DNA of 64,000 bases, taken from NCBI RefSeq assembly GCF_011189575.1, contig NZ_PUJW01000009.1, forward strand, positions 1-64,000, written 5' to 3'. This document shows positions 8,908-18,133 of the stretch, piece by piece (position 1 is the first letter of the stretch; every line of letters starts with the position of its first letter). Under the pieces are notes generated by a model. The model did not search any database, was not told the DNA's origin, and saw only the letters and a program-made list of their open reading frames with translations. Source of the DNA: Photorhabdus cinerea. GTDB taxonomy: Bacteria; Pseudomonadota; Gammaproteobacteria; Enterobacterales; Enterobacteriaceae. The translations under genes and the position numbers were made by a program.

Positions 8908-10002
8908 TTACCCTGCTTTTTTCATTGTCACAATTCTTTGCGACAATTGCTGACTGATTTGCTGATGCAATTTTCTCAAAACCGCTTCTGTAGTCTGCCA
9001 ATTAATACAAGCGTCGGTTACTGATACGCCATATTTCATTTCACTACGAGGTTGTTCAGAAGATTGATTACCCTCATTAATATGGCTTTCCAACATAATA
9101 CCAGTAATCGATTGATTGCCTGAGACGATCTGTTCTGCTACAGAATCCAAAACTAAACTTTGGCGACGAAAATCTTTATTAGAGTTACTATGGCTACAAT
9201 CAATCATCAAGGACGGCAATAATCCAGACTGCATCATTTGCTGTTCACATTCCATGACATGTTCAGAACTGTAGTTAGGTGTCTTGCCACCACGCAAGAT
9301 AATGTGTCCATTTGGGTTACCATGTGTCTGTAACAAACACACTTGTCCCGACTGATTTATCCCCATAAAACAGTGCGGCATAGCAGCTGCACACATCGCA
9401 TTAATGGCAGTACTTAAGCTGCCATCAGTCCCATTCTTAAAACCAATAGGCATGGATAGGCCAGAAGCCATTTCCCGGTGCGTCTGGGATTCAGTCGTTC
9501 TTGCTCCAATTGCCGCCCAACTAAACAAATCTCCCAAATATTGTGGAATATTCGGATCTAAAGCTTCTGTTGCAAGAGGTAATCCCATTTTAACTAAACA
9601 GTGAAGTAAACGGCGAGCAATATGCAGACCCGCTTCTACATTAAATGAACCATCCATAAATGGATCATTAATAAGACCTTTCCAGCCTACTGTTGTACGA
9701 GGTTTTTCAAAATAGACACGCATCACTATATACAGATTATCACTTAATTCAGAAGAAAGTGCTTTCAAACGATGAGCATAATCCAGAGCCACATCCACAT
9801 CATGAATAGAACAAGGACCACACACTACCAATAAACGAGGATCGCGTCGCTGAATAATATCGGCAACTATTTTACGTGCATTTTCAATAGAATGCTGATC
9901 ATCATTATTCAACGGATACTGTTGCTTTAGTTTTTCGGGGGTTATAAGAATTTGTTCATCTCTGATGTGAACATTATTTAGCGCATCTTTCTGCATGACC
10001 AT
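8908..10002 (-). CDS. aroF: tyrosine-sensitive DAHP synthase AroF
   Basis: Condenses phosphoenolpyruvate and erythrose 4-phosphate to DAHP, the entry to the shikimate pathway. The 364 aa contain the class I motifs LLVVCGPCSIHD, the metal/substrate Cys region, KPRTTVGWKG and SGLSMPIGFKNGTDG. It is identified as the Tyr-sensitive AroF by its start (MQKDALNNVHI) and by tyrA next to it. ATG 10002 lies 8 bp after GGAGG. An in-frame ATG six bases on (9996) gives the E. coli-like N-terminus but has poorer spacing. Expression is probably repressed by TyrR. Confidence 0.97.
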   Translation of the reverse strand: MVMQKDALNNVHIRDEQILITPEKLKQQYPLNNDDQHSIENARKIVADIIQRRDPRLLVVCGPCSIHDVDVALDYAHRLKALSSELSDNLYIVMRVYFEKPRTTVGWKGLINDPFMDGSFNVEAGLHIARRLLHCLVKMGLPLATEALDPNIPQYLGDLFSWAAIGARTTESQTHREMASGLSMPIGFKNGTDGSLSTAINAMCAAAMPHCFMGINQSGQVCLLQTHGNPNGHIILRGGKTPNYSSEHVMECEQQMMQSGLLPSLMIDCSHSNSNKDFRRQSLVLDSVAEQIVSGNQSITGIMLESHINEGNQSSEQPRSEMKYGVSVTDACINWQTTEAVLRKLHQQISQQLSQRIVTMKKAG

Positions 10003-10117
10003 TTCGGTTACCTCCTCCAATTGATATTCTGTATTAATTTATTTTTATGTATCTGACCGATAACATATCACACAAAGTAAAGAATACAATCCAATTGTGT
10101 AAATAAAATCAAAATAT

Positions 10118-10135
10118 CGTAAATAATTTTTTACA
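10118..10135 (-). promoter_or_regulatory. TyrR box upstream of aroF-tyrA
   Basis: CGTAAA-TAATTT-TTTACA matches the TyrR consensus TGTAAA-N6-TTTACA at 11 of 12 positions. A weaker half-matching box lies nearby at 10098-10115 (TGTAAA then poor right arm). A strong-plus-weak box pair upstream of aroF is the E. coli arrangement for tyrosine repression. Confidence 0.78.
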
Positions 10136-10577
10136 AAATTGGTGTTTTGACCTAAAAAAAATATACAATCAATATTTATTAACAATAGAAAATTATTTCC
10201 AAAATAAATACATTAGAGATAATTATATTTTTAAATGAGAAAGTATTTTACCAAAAGAAATTAACACCAAAACACAAGTAGTAATATTTTGTTGTTATTT
10301 CTGTATATTTAAAATTAGAACCATCAAACGATAATAAAATATTTATTACACTTCATTACCAAAAGAACAAATAACATCAACCTTGAGATTCATATTTAAA
10401 AAAATCATTCAGATTCATTTATATAAAATTATTGAATTACACTAACAGAATATTAAGTAATAGTTATATTCTTATATTACTCGGCATGATTATGTAGGAA
10501 ATTAGTGTCACCAACTCTTGAAAGCAAGTTATATTCCAATAAAAATTTTACACCGCTCTTTACCAAATTGAATAACT
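10136..10577. other. AT-rich intergenic region without a recognisable gene
   Basis: This stretch between aroF and the next gene is very AT-rich, with runs of A and T on both strands. No open frame with a ribosome site, tRNA or strong hairpin was found. E. coli has the yfi cluster near this position, which is absent here. Small RNAs cannot be excluded by eye. Confidence 0.6.
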
Positions 10578-10600
10578 AAGGGCCGGAAAGTCCGGCCTTT
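10578..10600 (-). terminator. GC-rich hairpin after the hydrolase gene
   Basis: GGCCGGA-AAG-TCCGGCC, a perfect 7-bp stem 16 bp past the hydrolase stop codon. There is no clear U run, so termination is likely but not certain. Confidence 0.6.
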
Positions 10601-10615
10601 CCATTAAAATATTCG

Positions 10616-11419
10616 TTATAGAGCTTGCTGTAAGAAAGCAACCAGTTCCTGATTAACTTTATGTGGTTGCTCCAATGTGGAAATATGACCAGCATCCTGA
10701 ATCACAACGTAGTCACAGCAAAGTATTTCAGCCATCAAATAACCTTCCAAAGGTGGACGAGGAATATCCTGCTCACCAGTGATGACAAGAGCAGGAATAT
10801 CCAGTTTTTCCAACAAATGAATTCTATCCTCACGCCCAAAAATCATTCTCCCTAACGGAATAATGCTATTACGTAATGTTTCTGCAGGAATTTTTACCAA
10901 GCGCTGAGTCAATTCATCCACTAAATTCTGAGTTGGTTGCTGACTGAAAAAGATTGGTACTATCTGTTGTAAAAGAGGCTCAGGAATAGAGCCAACCTGC
11001 TCTATCATATCCAGTATAGCAAAGTATTTTTTATGAGTAACTTCAGGCTCTAACCCCACAAAGGTATCCATTAGCACCAATGCTTTGACTCTGTCCGGTA
11101 CCATAGCAGCTAATTCAGTTCCCCACATACCACCAGCAGATAAACCAATTACAGCAAACTCTTTAATTTTAAGTTGATCCATTAACGCCAGGTAATCTTG
11201 AGCCAAATCAGCCAAAGTCTTATGTTGCTCTGGTAATTCCGCCGAGTTTCCATGCCCCCATAGATCAGGAGCAATTACCCTATATTTTTTACTTAACACA
11301 TCGATCTGTGGGGCCCACATATCGGAGTTAAACAAATAACTATGCCCCAGCAATAGCGGGAAACCTTCACCTTCATCCCGGTAAGCCATTGTTTTATTGT
11401 GTAGCTGAATAGTTTTCAA
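10616..11419 (-). CDS. alpha/beta-fold hydrolase
   Basis: Soluble alpha/beta hydrolase of 267 aa, substrate unknown. The nucleophile elbow GLSAGG puts the catalytic Ser at residue 94. A late Asp in VITGEQDIPRPP and the His of DAGHISTLEQP complete the triad. The oxyanion HGxxx-type loop is GHSYLFNSDMW near residue 25. It resembles 3-oxoadipate enol-lactonase-like and other small esterases, but no pathway neighbours support one reaction. A weak AAGGA precedes the ATG. It is a single gene between aroF-tyrA and the rplS operon and is not in the E. coli version of this locus. Confidence 0.85.
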   Translation of the reverse strand: MKTIQLHNKTMAYRDEGEGFPLLLGHSYLFNSDMWAPQIDVLSKKYRVIAPDLWGHGNSAELPEQHKTLADLAQDYLALMDQLKIKEFAVIGLSAGGMWGTELAAMVPDRVKALVLMDTFVGLEPEVTHKKYFAILDMIEQVGSIPEPLLQQIVPIFFSQQPTQNLVDELTQRLVKIPAETLRNSIIPLGRMIFGREDRIHLLEKLDIPALVITGEQDIPRPPLEGYLMAEILCCDYVVIQDAGHISTLEQPHKVNQELVAFLQQAL

Positions 11420-11544
11420 AAAAAATCCTTATGTTAGTTAGTCACGTATAAAATCATTCTAAAATACTCGAAATAATTGTCTTTAAGATTATTACGCTTA
11501 GACAATAAGACATTGTCGAATAATTCACCGATGAATTATAAATA

Positions 11545-11578
11545 GAAAAAAAAGAGGTCAGCAATTGCTGACCTCTTT
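11545..11578 (-). terminator. terminator of the rpsP-rimM-trmD-rplS operon
   Basis: A 28-bp perfect palindrome (11551-11578, arms AAAGAGGTCAGCAA) is followed on the minus strand by a U run, 31 bp past the rplS stop. Confidence 0.95.
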
Positions 11579-11609
11579 AACGATAACTTTCGGATGTAAC
11601 GAAAGCGTA

Positions 11610-11963
11610 TTATTTTCTGCCCAGGCGCTCTTTAATACGAGCAGCCTTACCAGAACGCTCACGCAGATAGTACAATTTAGCTCTACGAACAGCACCACGG
11701 CGTTTAACATTGATGCTGTCTACGACTGGGGAGTGAGTCTGGAATACACGCTCAACGCCTTCGCCGTTAGAAATCTTGCGAACAGTGAATGCAGAGTGCA
11801 AACCGCGGTTACGGATAGCGATAACCACGCCCTCGAATGCCTGCAGACGTTTCTTTGAACCTTCTACGACCCATACCTTAACTTCCACGGTGTCACCCGG
11901 ACGGAACGAAGGTACGTCTTGCTTCATCTGCTCTTGTTCAAGCTGTTTAATAATGTTGCTCAT
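11610..11963 (-). CDS. rplS: 50S ribosomal protein L19
   Basis: Structural protein at the 30S-50S interface. The 117 aa are near the 115 aa of E. coli L19 and share MSNIIKQLEQEQMKQDVP at the N-terminus and RAKLYYLRERSGKAARIKE at the C-terminus. It is the last gene of the conserved rpsP-rimM-trmD-rplS operon, 77 bp after trmD and ahead of a strong terminator. Confidence 0.99.
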   Translation of the reverse strand: MSNIIKQLEQEQMKQDVPSFRPGDTVEVKVWVVEGSKKRLQAFEGVVIAIRNRGLHSAFTVRKISNGEGVERVFQTHSPVVDSINVKRRGAVRRAKLYYLRERSGKAARIKERLGRK

Positions 11964-12040
11964 AATAATTCTCTTACCCTAGGTAAACTGATATATCAAA
12001 GACATTCCCTTCAGGGATATGTCTGGATTAACTCGTTGCT

Positions 12041-12778
12041 TCAGTCAGATTCCCGTTGGAACTCTGCTAGCAATATCCTTTGCTCGTCAGTCAGAGCTAG
12101 GTTTTCCAGAAGTTCAGGTCTTCTAAGCCAAGTCCGGCCAAGCGATTGTTTCATACGCCAGCGATTAATTTCAGCATGGTTACCCGACAGCAGAACTGAC
12201 GGAACTTCCATACCATCTAATACCTCTGGGCGGGTATAGTGCGGACAATCCAGCAATCCATCAGCAAAAGAATCTTCCTCCGCCGATGCCTGATGCCCCA
12301 GAACTCCTGGAATAAACCGGGAAATGGAGTCAACCATAACCATCGCAGGGATCTCTCCGCCACTGAGCACGTAATCACCTATAGACCACTCTTCGTCAAT
12401 CTCAGTTTGAATAACTCGCTCATCTATCCCTTCATAGCGGCCACAAATCAGAATCAGTTTCTCATTTGCTGCCAGCTCACAAACTCCTTGTTGATTGAGT
12501 TTGCGCCCTTGAGGTGAAAGATAAATCACCTTCGCACCTTCGCCTGCCGCAGTTTTTGCTGTATGAATAGCTTCTCGTAAAGGCTGAACCATCATCAACA
12601 TGCCTGGACCACCACCATAAGGGCGGTCGTCAACAGTACGATGCCGGTCATAGGTAAAATCCCTCGGATTCCAGCATTCAATACTTAACAGGCCCTTTTT
12701 TACTGCTCGGCCAGTTACCCCATAATCGGTTATTGCGCGGAACATTTCAGGAAACAGGCTAATAACCCCAATCCACAT
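12041..12778 (-). CDS. trmD: tRNA (guanine37-N1)-methyltransferase TrmD
   Basis: Uses S-adenosylmethionine to make m1G37 in tRNAs, preventing +1 frameshifts. The 245 aa show the SPOUT trefoil-knot segment (KLILICGRYEGIDERVIQ, EWSIGDYVLSGGEIPAM) and the RPYGGGPGMLM motif. It is about 10 residues shorter at the C-terminus than E. coli TrmD, ending in LLAEFQRESD, outside the catalytic core. It sits 39 bp after rimM in the ribosomal operon. Confidence 0.98.
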   Translation of the reverse strand: MWIGVISLFPEMFRAITDYGVTGRAVKKGLLSIECWNPRDFTYDRHRTVDDRPYGGGPGMLMMVQPLREAIHTAKTAAGEGAKVIYLSPQGRKLNQQGVCELAANEKLILICGRYEGIDERVIQTEIDEEWSIGDYVLSGGEIPAMVMVDSISRFIPGVLGHQASAEEDSFADGLLDCPHYTRPEVLDGMEVPSVLLSGNHAEINRWRMKQSLGRTWLRRPELLENLALTDEQRILLAEFQRESD

Positions 12779-12817
12779 TATAGCGTCCCACTCATTTCAA
12801 CCGTTTATAACCGGAGT

Positions 12818-13366
12818 TTAAAAACCAGGGTCCCAATCTACTTCAATGGTTTTAGTAGCGAGATCGACTTTCTTGATAACCTGCCCATCAAGAAACGGGA
12901 TTAGCCGCTCCTTGATACCGAATGCATCTTTCAGGTTTGCTTTAACTACCATTACGTCATTAGAGCCGGTTTCCATCATATCACTGATAGTACCCAGGCT
13001 ATAACCTGCTATGTTCACTACCTGGCATCCCATAAGGTCCTTCCAGTAGTAATCACCTGTATCCAGCTCCGGTAGTTGTCCTGAATCTACGATAATTTCG
13101 CAATTAGTCAGTAAATTCGCAGCATCCCGATCATCAATACCTTTAATTTTGATGACCATATCTTGATTATGGTGTTTCCAGGCTTCCAATTCGATGTGTT
13201 GCCACCGACCTGCCCGTTGAATAAGCCACGGTTGATACTCAAAAATGTTTTCGGCGTGTTCGGTGGAAGAAAAAACTCTGAGCCAACCACGAATACCATA
13301 AGCTGAACCTAGTTTTCCCAATACAATTGGTTCCACTGGAAGCTTAAAACTGGCTTGCTTGCTCAT
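12818..13366 (-). CDS. rimM: 16S rRNA processing/30S maturation factor RimM
   Basis: Binds S19 in the 30S head and assists maturation of 16S rRNA. The 182 aa have an N-terminal RimM domain (VLGKLGSAYGIRGWLRVFS) and a C-terminal PRC-barrel (YYWKDLMGCQVV...KERLIPFLDGQVIKKVD). ATG 13366 is chosen over an upstream GTG at 13375 because it follows GGTGG at good spacing and gives the E. coli-like MSKQ start. The gap to rpsP is 18 bp. Confidence 0.97.
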   Translation of the reverse strand: MSKQASFKLPVEPIVLGKLGSAYGIRGWLRVFSSTEHAENIFEYQPWLIQRAGRWQHIELEAWKHHNQDMVIKIKGIDDRDAANLLTNCEIIVDSGQLPELDTGDYYWKDLMGCQVVNIAGYSLGTISDMMETGSNDVMVVKANLKDAFGIKERLIPFLDGQVIKKVDLATKTIEVDWDPGF

Positions 13367-13384
13367 AGTTACCACCGCGACAGA

Positions 13385-13633
13385 TTAAGCTGCTTTTTTT
13401 GCATCTTTGATCAGTGTAGAAACACGATCAGACACAGTTGCACCCAGACCAATCCAATGTTCAATACGGTCCAGATCTAAACGCAGTGTTTCCGCATTCC
13501 CTGTTGCAATAGGGTTGAAAAAGCCAACGCGCTCAATAAAGCGACCATCACGCGGGCTGCGGCTATCGGTCACTACTACTTGGTAAAACGGACGCTTTTT
13601 TGCGCCGCCACGAGCTAAACGAATTGTTACCAT
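13385..13633 (-). CDS. rpsP: 30S ribosomal protein S16
   Basis: Small-subunit assembly protein of 82 aa, identical in length to E. coli S16 and starting MVTIRLARGGAKKRPFYQ. The start at ATG 13633 follows GAGGA. An in-frame extension upstream (MLTNEDV) is not part of the protein. It is the first gene of the rpsP-rimM-trmD-rplS operon. Confidence 0.99.
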   Translation of the reverse strand: MVTIRLARGGAKKRPFYQVVVTDSRSPRDGRFIERVGFFNPIATGNAETLRLDLDRIEHWIGLGATVSDRVSTLIKDAKKAA

Positions 13634-13659
13634 AACATCCTCATTAGTTAACAAAACAG

Positions 13660-13687
13660 CCAGACTTCATCGAGGAATGAAGTCCGG
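13660..13687 (-). terminator. hairpin between ffh and rpsP
   Basis: CCGGACTTCAT and ATGAAGTCTGG pair across a six-base loop, followed on the minus strand by CTGTTTTG. It probably ends ffh transcripts or acts as an attenuator in the rpsP leader. The U run is short. Confidence 0.6.
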
Positions 13688-13769
13688 TTGTCAGATAAAA
13701 AGCCCGAAAAGTTTACTCACTTTGGCGCAAAAAGCAATCCAAAGTGGATATTCTTCGAGACTTTATCAA

Positions 13770-15131
13770 TTAATGGCCCATAAATCCGGGTGGCATCATG
13801 CCCTTCATACCACGCATCATTTTCGCCAAACCACCTTTTTTCATTTTCTTCATCATGCGTTGCATTTCATCGAATTGTTTAAGTAGGCGGTTAACATCCT
13901 GAACCTGGGTACCGGAGCCACTAGCAATACGTCTCTTACGGGAACCTTTGATAATTTCTGGTTTTTCCCGCTCCTTACGTGTCATCGAATTTATAATGGC
14001 TTCCATTTTTACCAGCACTTTATCATCCATCTGGGATTTCACTGCATCTGGTACTTGAGACATCCCCGGCATTTTGCTTAACATACTGGCCATACCGCCC
14101 ATATTGCGCATCTGCTTAAGCTGGTCCAGAAAATCATTTAAATCAAAGCCATCGCCTTTTTTCAGTTTAGAAGCCAGTTTTTCTGCTTGGGTACGATCAA
14201 CTTTACTTTCAATCTCTTCAATCAGGGAAAGAACATCCCCCATCCCAAGAATACGAGATGCAATACGATCTGGGTGGAAAGGTTCCAGTGCATCTGTTTT
14301 CTCACCAACACCCAAGAATTTAATCGGCTTACCGGTAATATGACGAATAGACAGCGCAGCACCGCCACGGGCATCACCATCGACTTTAGTCAACACAACA
14401 CCTGTCAGTGGCAATGCTTCATTGAAAGCTTTTGCCGTATTAGCAGCATCCTGCCCCGTCATAGCATCAACAACAAATAAGGTTTCTACCGGATTGATGA
14501 CTTCATGAACCTGTTTGATTTCATCCATCATGGCTTCGTCAACATGCAGACGACCCGCGGTATCCACTAAAAGCACATCGTAGAATTTCAATTTGGCGTG
14601 CTGTACCGCTTTCATCACGATATCAACCGGTTTTTCCTGAGCATCAGAAGGGAAGAAATCGATGCCGACTGTTTGCGCCAATGTTTCAAGTTGTTTGATA
14701 GCAGCTGGCCGATAAACGTCCGCAGATACAACCAAAACTTTTTTCTTCTGTTTTCCCTTCAGAAAGTTACCCAATTTAGCAACGCTGGTCGTTTTACCAG
14801 CACCTTGCAAACCTGCCATTAATACAACAGCTGGAGGCTGAGTAGAGAGATTCAGTTCACTGTTAACTTCTCCCATCGCCTTGACCAGCTCATTCTGAAC
14901 AATTTTGACAAATTCCTGGCCGGGTGTAAGGCTCTTATTAACTTCGTGGCCTACCGCGCTCTCTTTAACGCACGAAATGAAGTCACGCACTACAGGCAAT
15001 GCAACATCAGCCTCAAGTAAAGCCATGCGAACTTCGCGCAGTGTCTCTTTAATATTGTCTTCAGTCAGTCGCCCACGGCCACTGATATTGCGCAATGTGC
15101 GCGATAGTCTGTCGGTTAAATTATCAAACAT
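13770..15131 (-). CDS. ffh: signal recognition particle GTPase Ffh
   Basis: SRP54 homologue that binds 4.5S RNA and signal sequences and targets ribosomes to FtsY at the membrane. The 453 aa show the N domain (1-86), the GTPase G domain with GLQGAGKTT, DTAGRLH and TKVDGDARGG, and a methionine-rich M domain ending GLAKMMRGMKGMMPPGF. It aligns with E. coli Ffh over the full length. It is divergent from ypjD and upstream of the rpsP operon, the conserved order. Confidence 0.99.
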   Translation of the reverse strand: MFDNLTDRLSRTLRNISGRGRLTEDNIKETLREVRMALLEADVALPVVRDFISCVKESAVGHEVNKSLTPGQEFVKIVQNELVKAMGEVNSELNLSTQPPAVVLMAGLQGAGKTTSVAKLGNFLKGKQKKKVLVVSADVYRPAAIKQLETLAQTVGIDFFPSDAQEKPVDIVMKAVQHAKLKFYDVLLVDTAGRLHVDEAMMDEIKQVHEVINPVETLFVVDAMTGQDAANTAKAFNEALPLTGVVLTKVDGDARGGAALSIRHITGKPIKFLGVGEKTDALEPFHPDRIASRILGMGDVLSLIEEIESKVDRTQAEKLASKLKKGDGFDLNDFLDQLKQMRNMGGMASMLSKMPGMSQVPDAVKSQMDDKVLVKMEAIINSMTRKEREKPEIIKGSRKRRIASGSGTQVQDVNRLLKQFDEMQRMMKKMKKGGLAKMMRGMKGMMPPGFMGH

Positions 15132-15317
15132 TGTCTCTGCTCAATTTTTAAAAATGGGCTGCCTGTAAAGCGTATTCTGAAAATTATAACACGATGATAA
15201 AGGGATCTCTGCACAGAGATTTGCACTAATGAATTAACAACGGTTGGAGGCTACCTTTGCTGGCGCTATACTTAAGTTTTAGTTCAACCTAAAACTATCG
15301 CTAAAACGACTAACGCT

Positions 15318-16109
15318 ATGCCAGTATTCTCTATAATTGCTTTACTCGCTTATTTACTCAGCCTGGTACTAATTATTCCCGGCTTATTGCAGAAACCAAA
15401 TGGATACCGCAGGCTGGCATTGATTTCTGCGATTGTCGCCTTAATTTGCCATGCTATTGCGCTTAAATACCAAATTTTTCGCGTCAGCAGTGGGCAAAAC
15501 CTCACACTTCTTAACTTGGGTTCTATTATCAGCTTGATTATCTGTATTATCATGACAATCGTCGCTTCCCATGGTCGAGCCTGGTTCTTGCTGCCCATAG
15601 TATATAGTTTTGCCATGATAAATCTGGCATTAGCTAGCCTTATGCCAGGTGAGTTTATTACCCATTTAGAAGCCAGCCTTGAATTATCCATTCATATCGG
15701 GTTAGCACTTCTTGGTTATGCGACTCTACTTATTGCCGCACTGTATGCGTTACAGCTTGGGTGGTTAGATCATAAGCTTAAAAATAAGAAACTGACTTTT
15801 ACTCAAAATATGCCACCATTGATGTTCATTGAACGCAAAATGTTCCATATCACTCAGGTTGGCGTGATATTACTAACTCTGACGCTCTGTACCGGCATTC
15901 TTTATATGGATAATATTTTCAGTAAGGAAAATATCCATAAAGCCGTCTTGTCTATCGTCGCCTGGTTTGTCTACATTGTTTTATTATGGGGTCATTACCA
16001 TGATGGATGGCGTGGTAAACGAGTTATCTGGTTTAACCTAATTGGTGCATTTACCCTGACACTCGCCTATTTCGGCAACCGACTATTGCAGGAAATCATG
16101 ATTTATTAA
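15318..16109 (+). CDS. ypjD: inner membrane protein YpjD (cytochrome c assembly-like)
   Basis: Polytopic membrane protein of 263 aa with about eight hydrophobic segments and the conserved HIGLALLGYATL segment of the CcmC/CcsA-like family. The tryptophan-rich WGHYHDGWRGKR motif is near the C-terminus. In E. coli the equivalent gene lies at the same place before corB/yfjD. The molecular function is not established. No clear Shine-Dalgarno site precedes ATG 15318, but the frame and homology support it. Confidence 0.9.
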   Translation: MPVFSIIALLAYLLSLVLIIPGLLQKPNGYRRLALISAIVALICHAIALKYQIFRVSSGQNLTLLNLGSIISLIICIIMTIVASHGRAWFLLPIVYSFAMINLALASLMPGEFITHLEASLELSIHIGLALLGYATLLIAALYALQLGWLDHKLKNKKLTFTQNMPPLMFIERKMFHITQVGVILLTLTLCTGILYMDNIFSKENIHKAVLSIVAWFVYIVLLWGHYHDGWRGKRVIWFNLIGAFTLTLAYFGNRLLQEIMIY

Positions 16110-16148
16110 AAACATGATTTCCAATCAATATTTAGAAGGAAACCTGCT

Positions 16149-17441
16149 TTGGAGCATGTCTCAACAAGCACATTAATCATTATCTTAATTATTATGCTTA
16201 TTGTCTCTGCATATTTCTCTGCTTCAGAGACAGGTATGATGACACTAAACCGCTACCGCTTACGTCATCTGGCAAAGCAAGGAAGCCGCCCTGCCCGTAG
16301 AGTTGAGACATTACTTCGTTACCCCGACAGACTGATAAGCCTGATTCTTATCGGCAATAACTTGGTTAATATTCTGGCCTCTGCACTTGCTACTATCATT
16401 GGCATGCGTCTTTATGGCGATGCCGGAGTTGCGATCGCAACGGGGATTCTAACCTTTATCGTGCTGATATTTTCTGAAGTTATGCCGAAAACAATAGCCG
16501 CCCTCTACCCTGAAAGGATCGCTTTTCCGAGCAGTTTCCTGCTGCAACCATTACAGAAAATCATGATGCCGTTAGTTTGGCTACTAAATAAAATCACTTT
16601 AATGCTAATGCGTTGCCTTGGTATCAAACATCCTGCTAGCTCCAGTGCTGCAATCAGCAAAGATGAATTGCGTACTATTGTGAATGAAGCAGATGCTAAG
16701 CTATCACGGCATAATCAGGATATGCTGATTTCAATTTTGGATCTGGAAAAGGTAACAATTGGCGACATTATGGTTCCCCGTAATGAGATTATTGGTATTG
16801 ATATTAATGATGACTGGAAATCCATCATACGGCAGTTAACTCACTCACCTCATGGCCGGATTGTGCTTTATCGTGATTCACTTGATGATGCTATTGGTAT
16901 GCTCCGTGTGCGTGAAGCTTACCGACTAATGACAGAGAAAAAAGAGTTCACCAAAAGGAATCTGATTAAAGCAGCGGATAAAATCTATTATGTCCCGATC
17001 AGCACACCACTTAATGTCCAATTGGTGAACTTCCAACGTAATAAGGAAAAAGCCGGGCTTACTGTTGATGAATACGGTGATATTCAAGGGCTGGTAACTG
17101 TTGAAGACATCCTTGAAGAGATTGTTGGTGACTTTACAACATCAATGTCTCCTTCTCTGTCTGAAGAAGTTTTACCGCAAAGTGATGGCACTGTTTTAGT
17201 TGGCGGGACAACTAATATCCGCGAATTGAATAAAGCCTTTAACTGGGCATTACCTGTTGATGGACCACGAACTGTTAATGGTATGGTACTTGAAGAGTTA
17301 GGAGAAATACCTGCTCTAAATGTACAGGTACAGATTGGTAAATATAATTTTAAAGTACTTTCAATGAACGATAATGTGATTAAACAAGTTCGAGTAACTC
17401 CTATCAGCCAACTTCCTGAGCAAGAAGTACAAACAGCCTAA
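16149..17441 (+). CDS. corB: CNNM/CorC-family membrane protein CorB (YfjD)
   Basis: DUF21/CNNM transporter-type protein linked to Mg2+/Co2+ handling. The 430 aa comprise three or four transmembrane segments of the DUF21 domain (SASETGMMTLNRYRLRHLAKQG, LIGNNLVNILASALAT), a CBS pair (VPRNEIIGIDINDDW, VDEYGDIQGLVTVEDILEEIVGDF) and a C-terminal CorC/HlyC domain. The start is TTG 16149, with AAGGA nine bases upstream. This gives MEHVSTSTLIIILIIM, matching the E. coli N-terminus. It lies 39 bp after ypjD and is probably co-transcribed. Confidence 0.93.
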   Translation: MEHVSTSTLIIILIIMLIVSAYFSASETGMMTLNRYRLRHLAKQGSRPARRVETLLRYPDRLISLILIGNNLVNILASALATIIGMRLYGDAGVAIATGILTFIVLIFSEVMPKTIAALYPERIAFPSSFLLQPLQKIMMPLVWLLNKITLMLMRCLGIKHPASSSAAISKDELRTIVNEADAKLSRHNQDMLISILDLEKVTIGDIMVPRNEIIGIDINDDWKSIIRQLTHSPHGRIVLYRDSLDDAIGMLRVREAYRLMTEKKEFTKRNLIKAADKIYYVPISTPLNVQLVNFQRNKEKAGLTVDEYGDIQGLVTVEDILEEIVGDFTTSMSPSLSEEVLPQSDGTVLVGGTTNIRELNKAFNWALPVDGPRTVNGMVLEELGEIPALNVQVQIGKYNFKVLSMNDNVIKQVRVTPISQLPEQEVQTA

Positions 17442-17474
17442 ACAGCTGCTGAAGAGAACCCCACAAACCCCACA

Positions 17475-17505
17475 CCGTTGGAGGTACGTAACCCGCCTCC
17501 AACGG
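17475..17505. terminator. hairpin between convergent corB and luxS
   Basis: CCGTTGGAGG and CCTCCAACGG form a perfect 10-bp stem with an 11-base loop between two convergent genes. U runs are weak on both sides. Confidence 0.65.
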
Positions 17506-17542
17506 CATATTCCTGTTAATATCTTATCTCATCACTGCAAAA

Positions 17543-18058
17543 CTACACACGCAATTCGGTCAGTTTTTCTTCTGGCAATGCTAATTCATCATTCTTATTA
17601 ACACGAACATCTGAATCAAGAATATGGCGCGCAATATCCTGAGCCTCGGCCAGTGAATGCATGTGATAAGTACCGCACTGATAAACATTCAGCTCTGGAA
17701 TCTGACTCTGGTCTTTCACTTTCAAGACATCAGCCATAGCCGCTTTCCACGCATCTGCAACGCGCATTTCTGCCGGTGTACCAATCAAGCTCATATAAAA
17801 ACCTGTTCGGCATCCCATTGGGGATATATCAATAATTTCAACACCATCACTATTAAGGTGGTTGCGCATAAAGCCAGCAAATAAATGTTCAAGTGTATGA
17901 ATGCCCTTCTCAGGCATAACCTCTTCATTTGGTACACAGAAACGTAAGTCAAAAACTGTGATGGTATCACCATGAGGAGTTTTCATGGTCTTAGCAACTC
18001 TTACTGCGGGTGCGGCCATACGAGTATGGTCAACAGTAAAACTATCTAGTAAAGGCAT
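17543..18058 (-). CDS. luxS: S-ribosylhomocysteine lyase LuxS (AI-2 synthesis)
   Basis: Splits S-ribosylhomocysteine to homocysteine and DPD, the precursor of autoinducer 2, recycling SAM by-products. The 171 aa include the metal-binding HTLEHL motif, the catalytic Cys in PMGCRTGFY and the third metal ligand in YQCGTYHMHS. Its length and start (MPLLDSFTVDHTRM) match Enterobacterales LuxS. It is preceded on the opposite strand by micA and then gshA, as in E. coli. Confidence 0.98.
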   Translation of the reverse strand: MPLLDSFTVDHTRMAAPAVRVAKTMKTPHGDTITVFDLRFCVPNEEVMPEKGIHTLEHLFAGFMRNHLNSDGVEIIDISPMGCRTGFYMSLIGTPAEMRVADAWKAAMADVLKVKDQSQIPELNVYQCGTYHMHSLAEAQDIARHILDSDVRVNKNDELALPEEKLTELRV

Positions 18059-18099
18059 TTCTTCATCTCCACAAAAAATTCAGATTTTTACAAGCACAT

Positions 18100-18127
18100 G
18101 AAACCTTTTTATCTGCCACCGGTCGTA
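18100..18127 (+). promoter_or_regulatory. sigmaE-type promoter of micA
   Basis: GAAACCT (18100-18106), 15-bp spacer and GTCGTA (18122-18127), 7 bp before the predicted micA 5' end. It resembles the sigmaE consensus GGAACTT-N15/16-GTCTAA/GTCAAA. micA is sigmaE-dependent in E. coli. Confidence 0.6.
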
Positions 18128-18133
18128 AAGAAT

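Noticed and set aside
8903..9001. Longer tyrA open frame (33 extra codons) overlapping aroF
   Set aside because: The extension is the complement-frame continuation inside the aroF coding region, and E. coli TyrA begins at the internal MVAEL.
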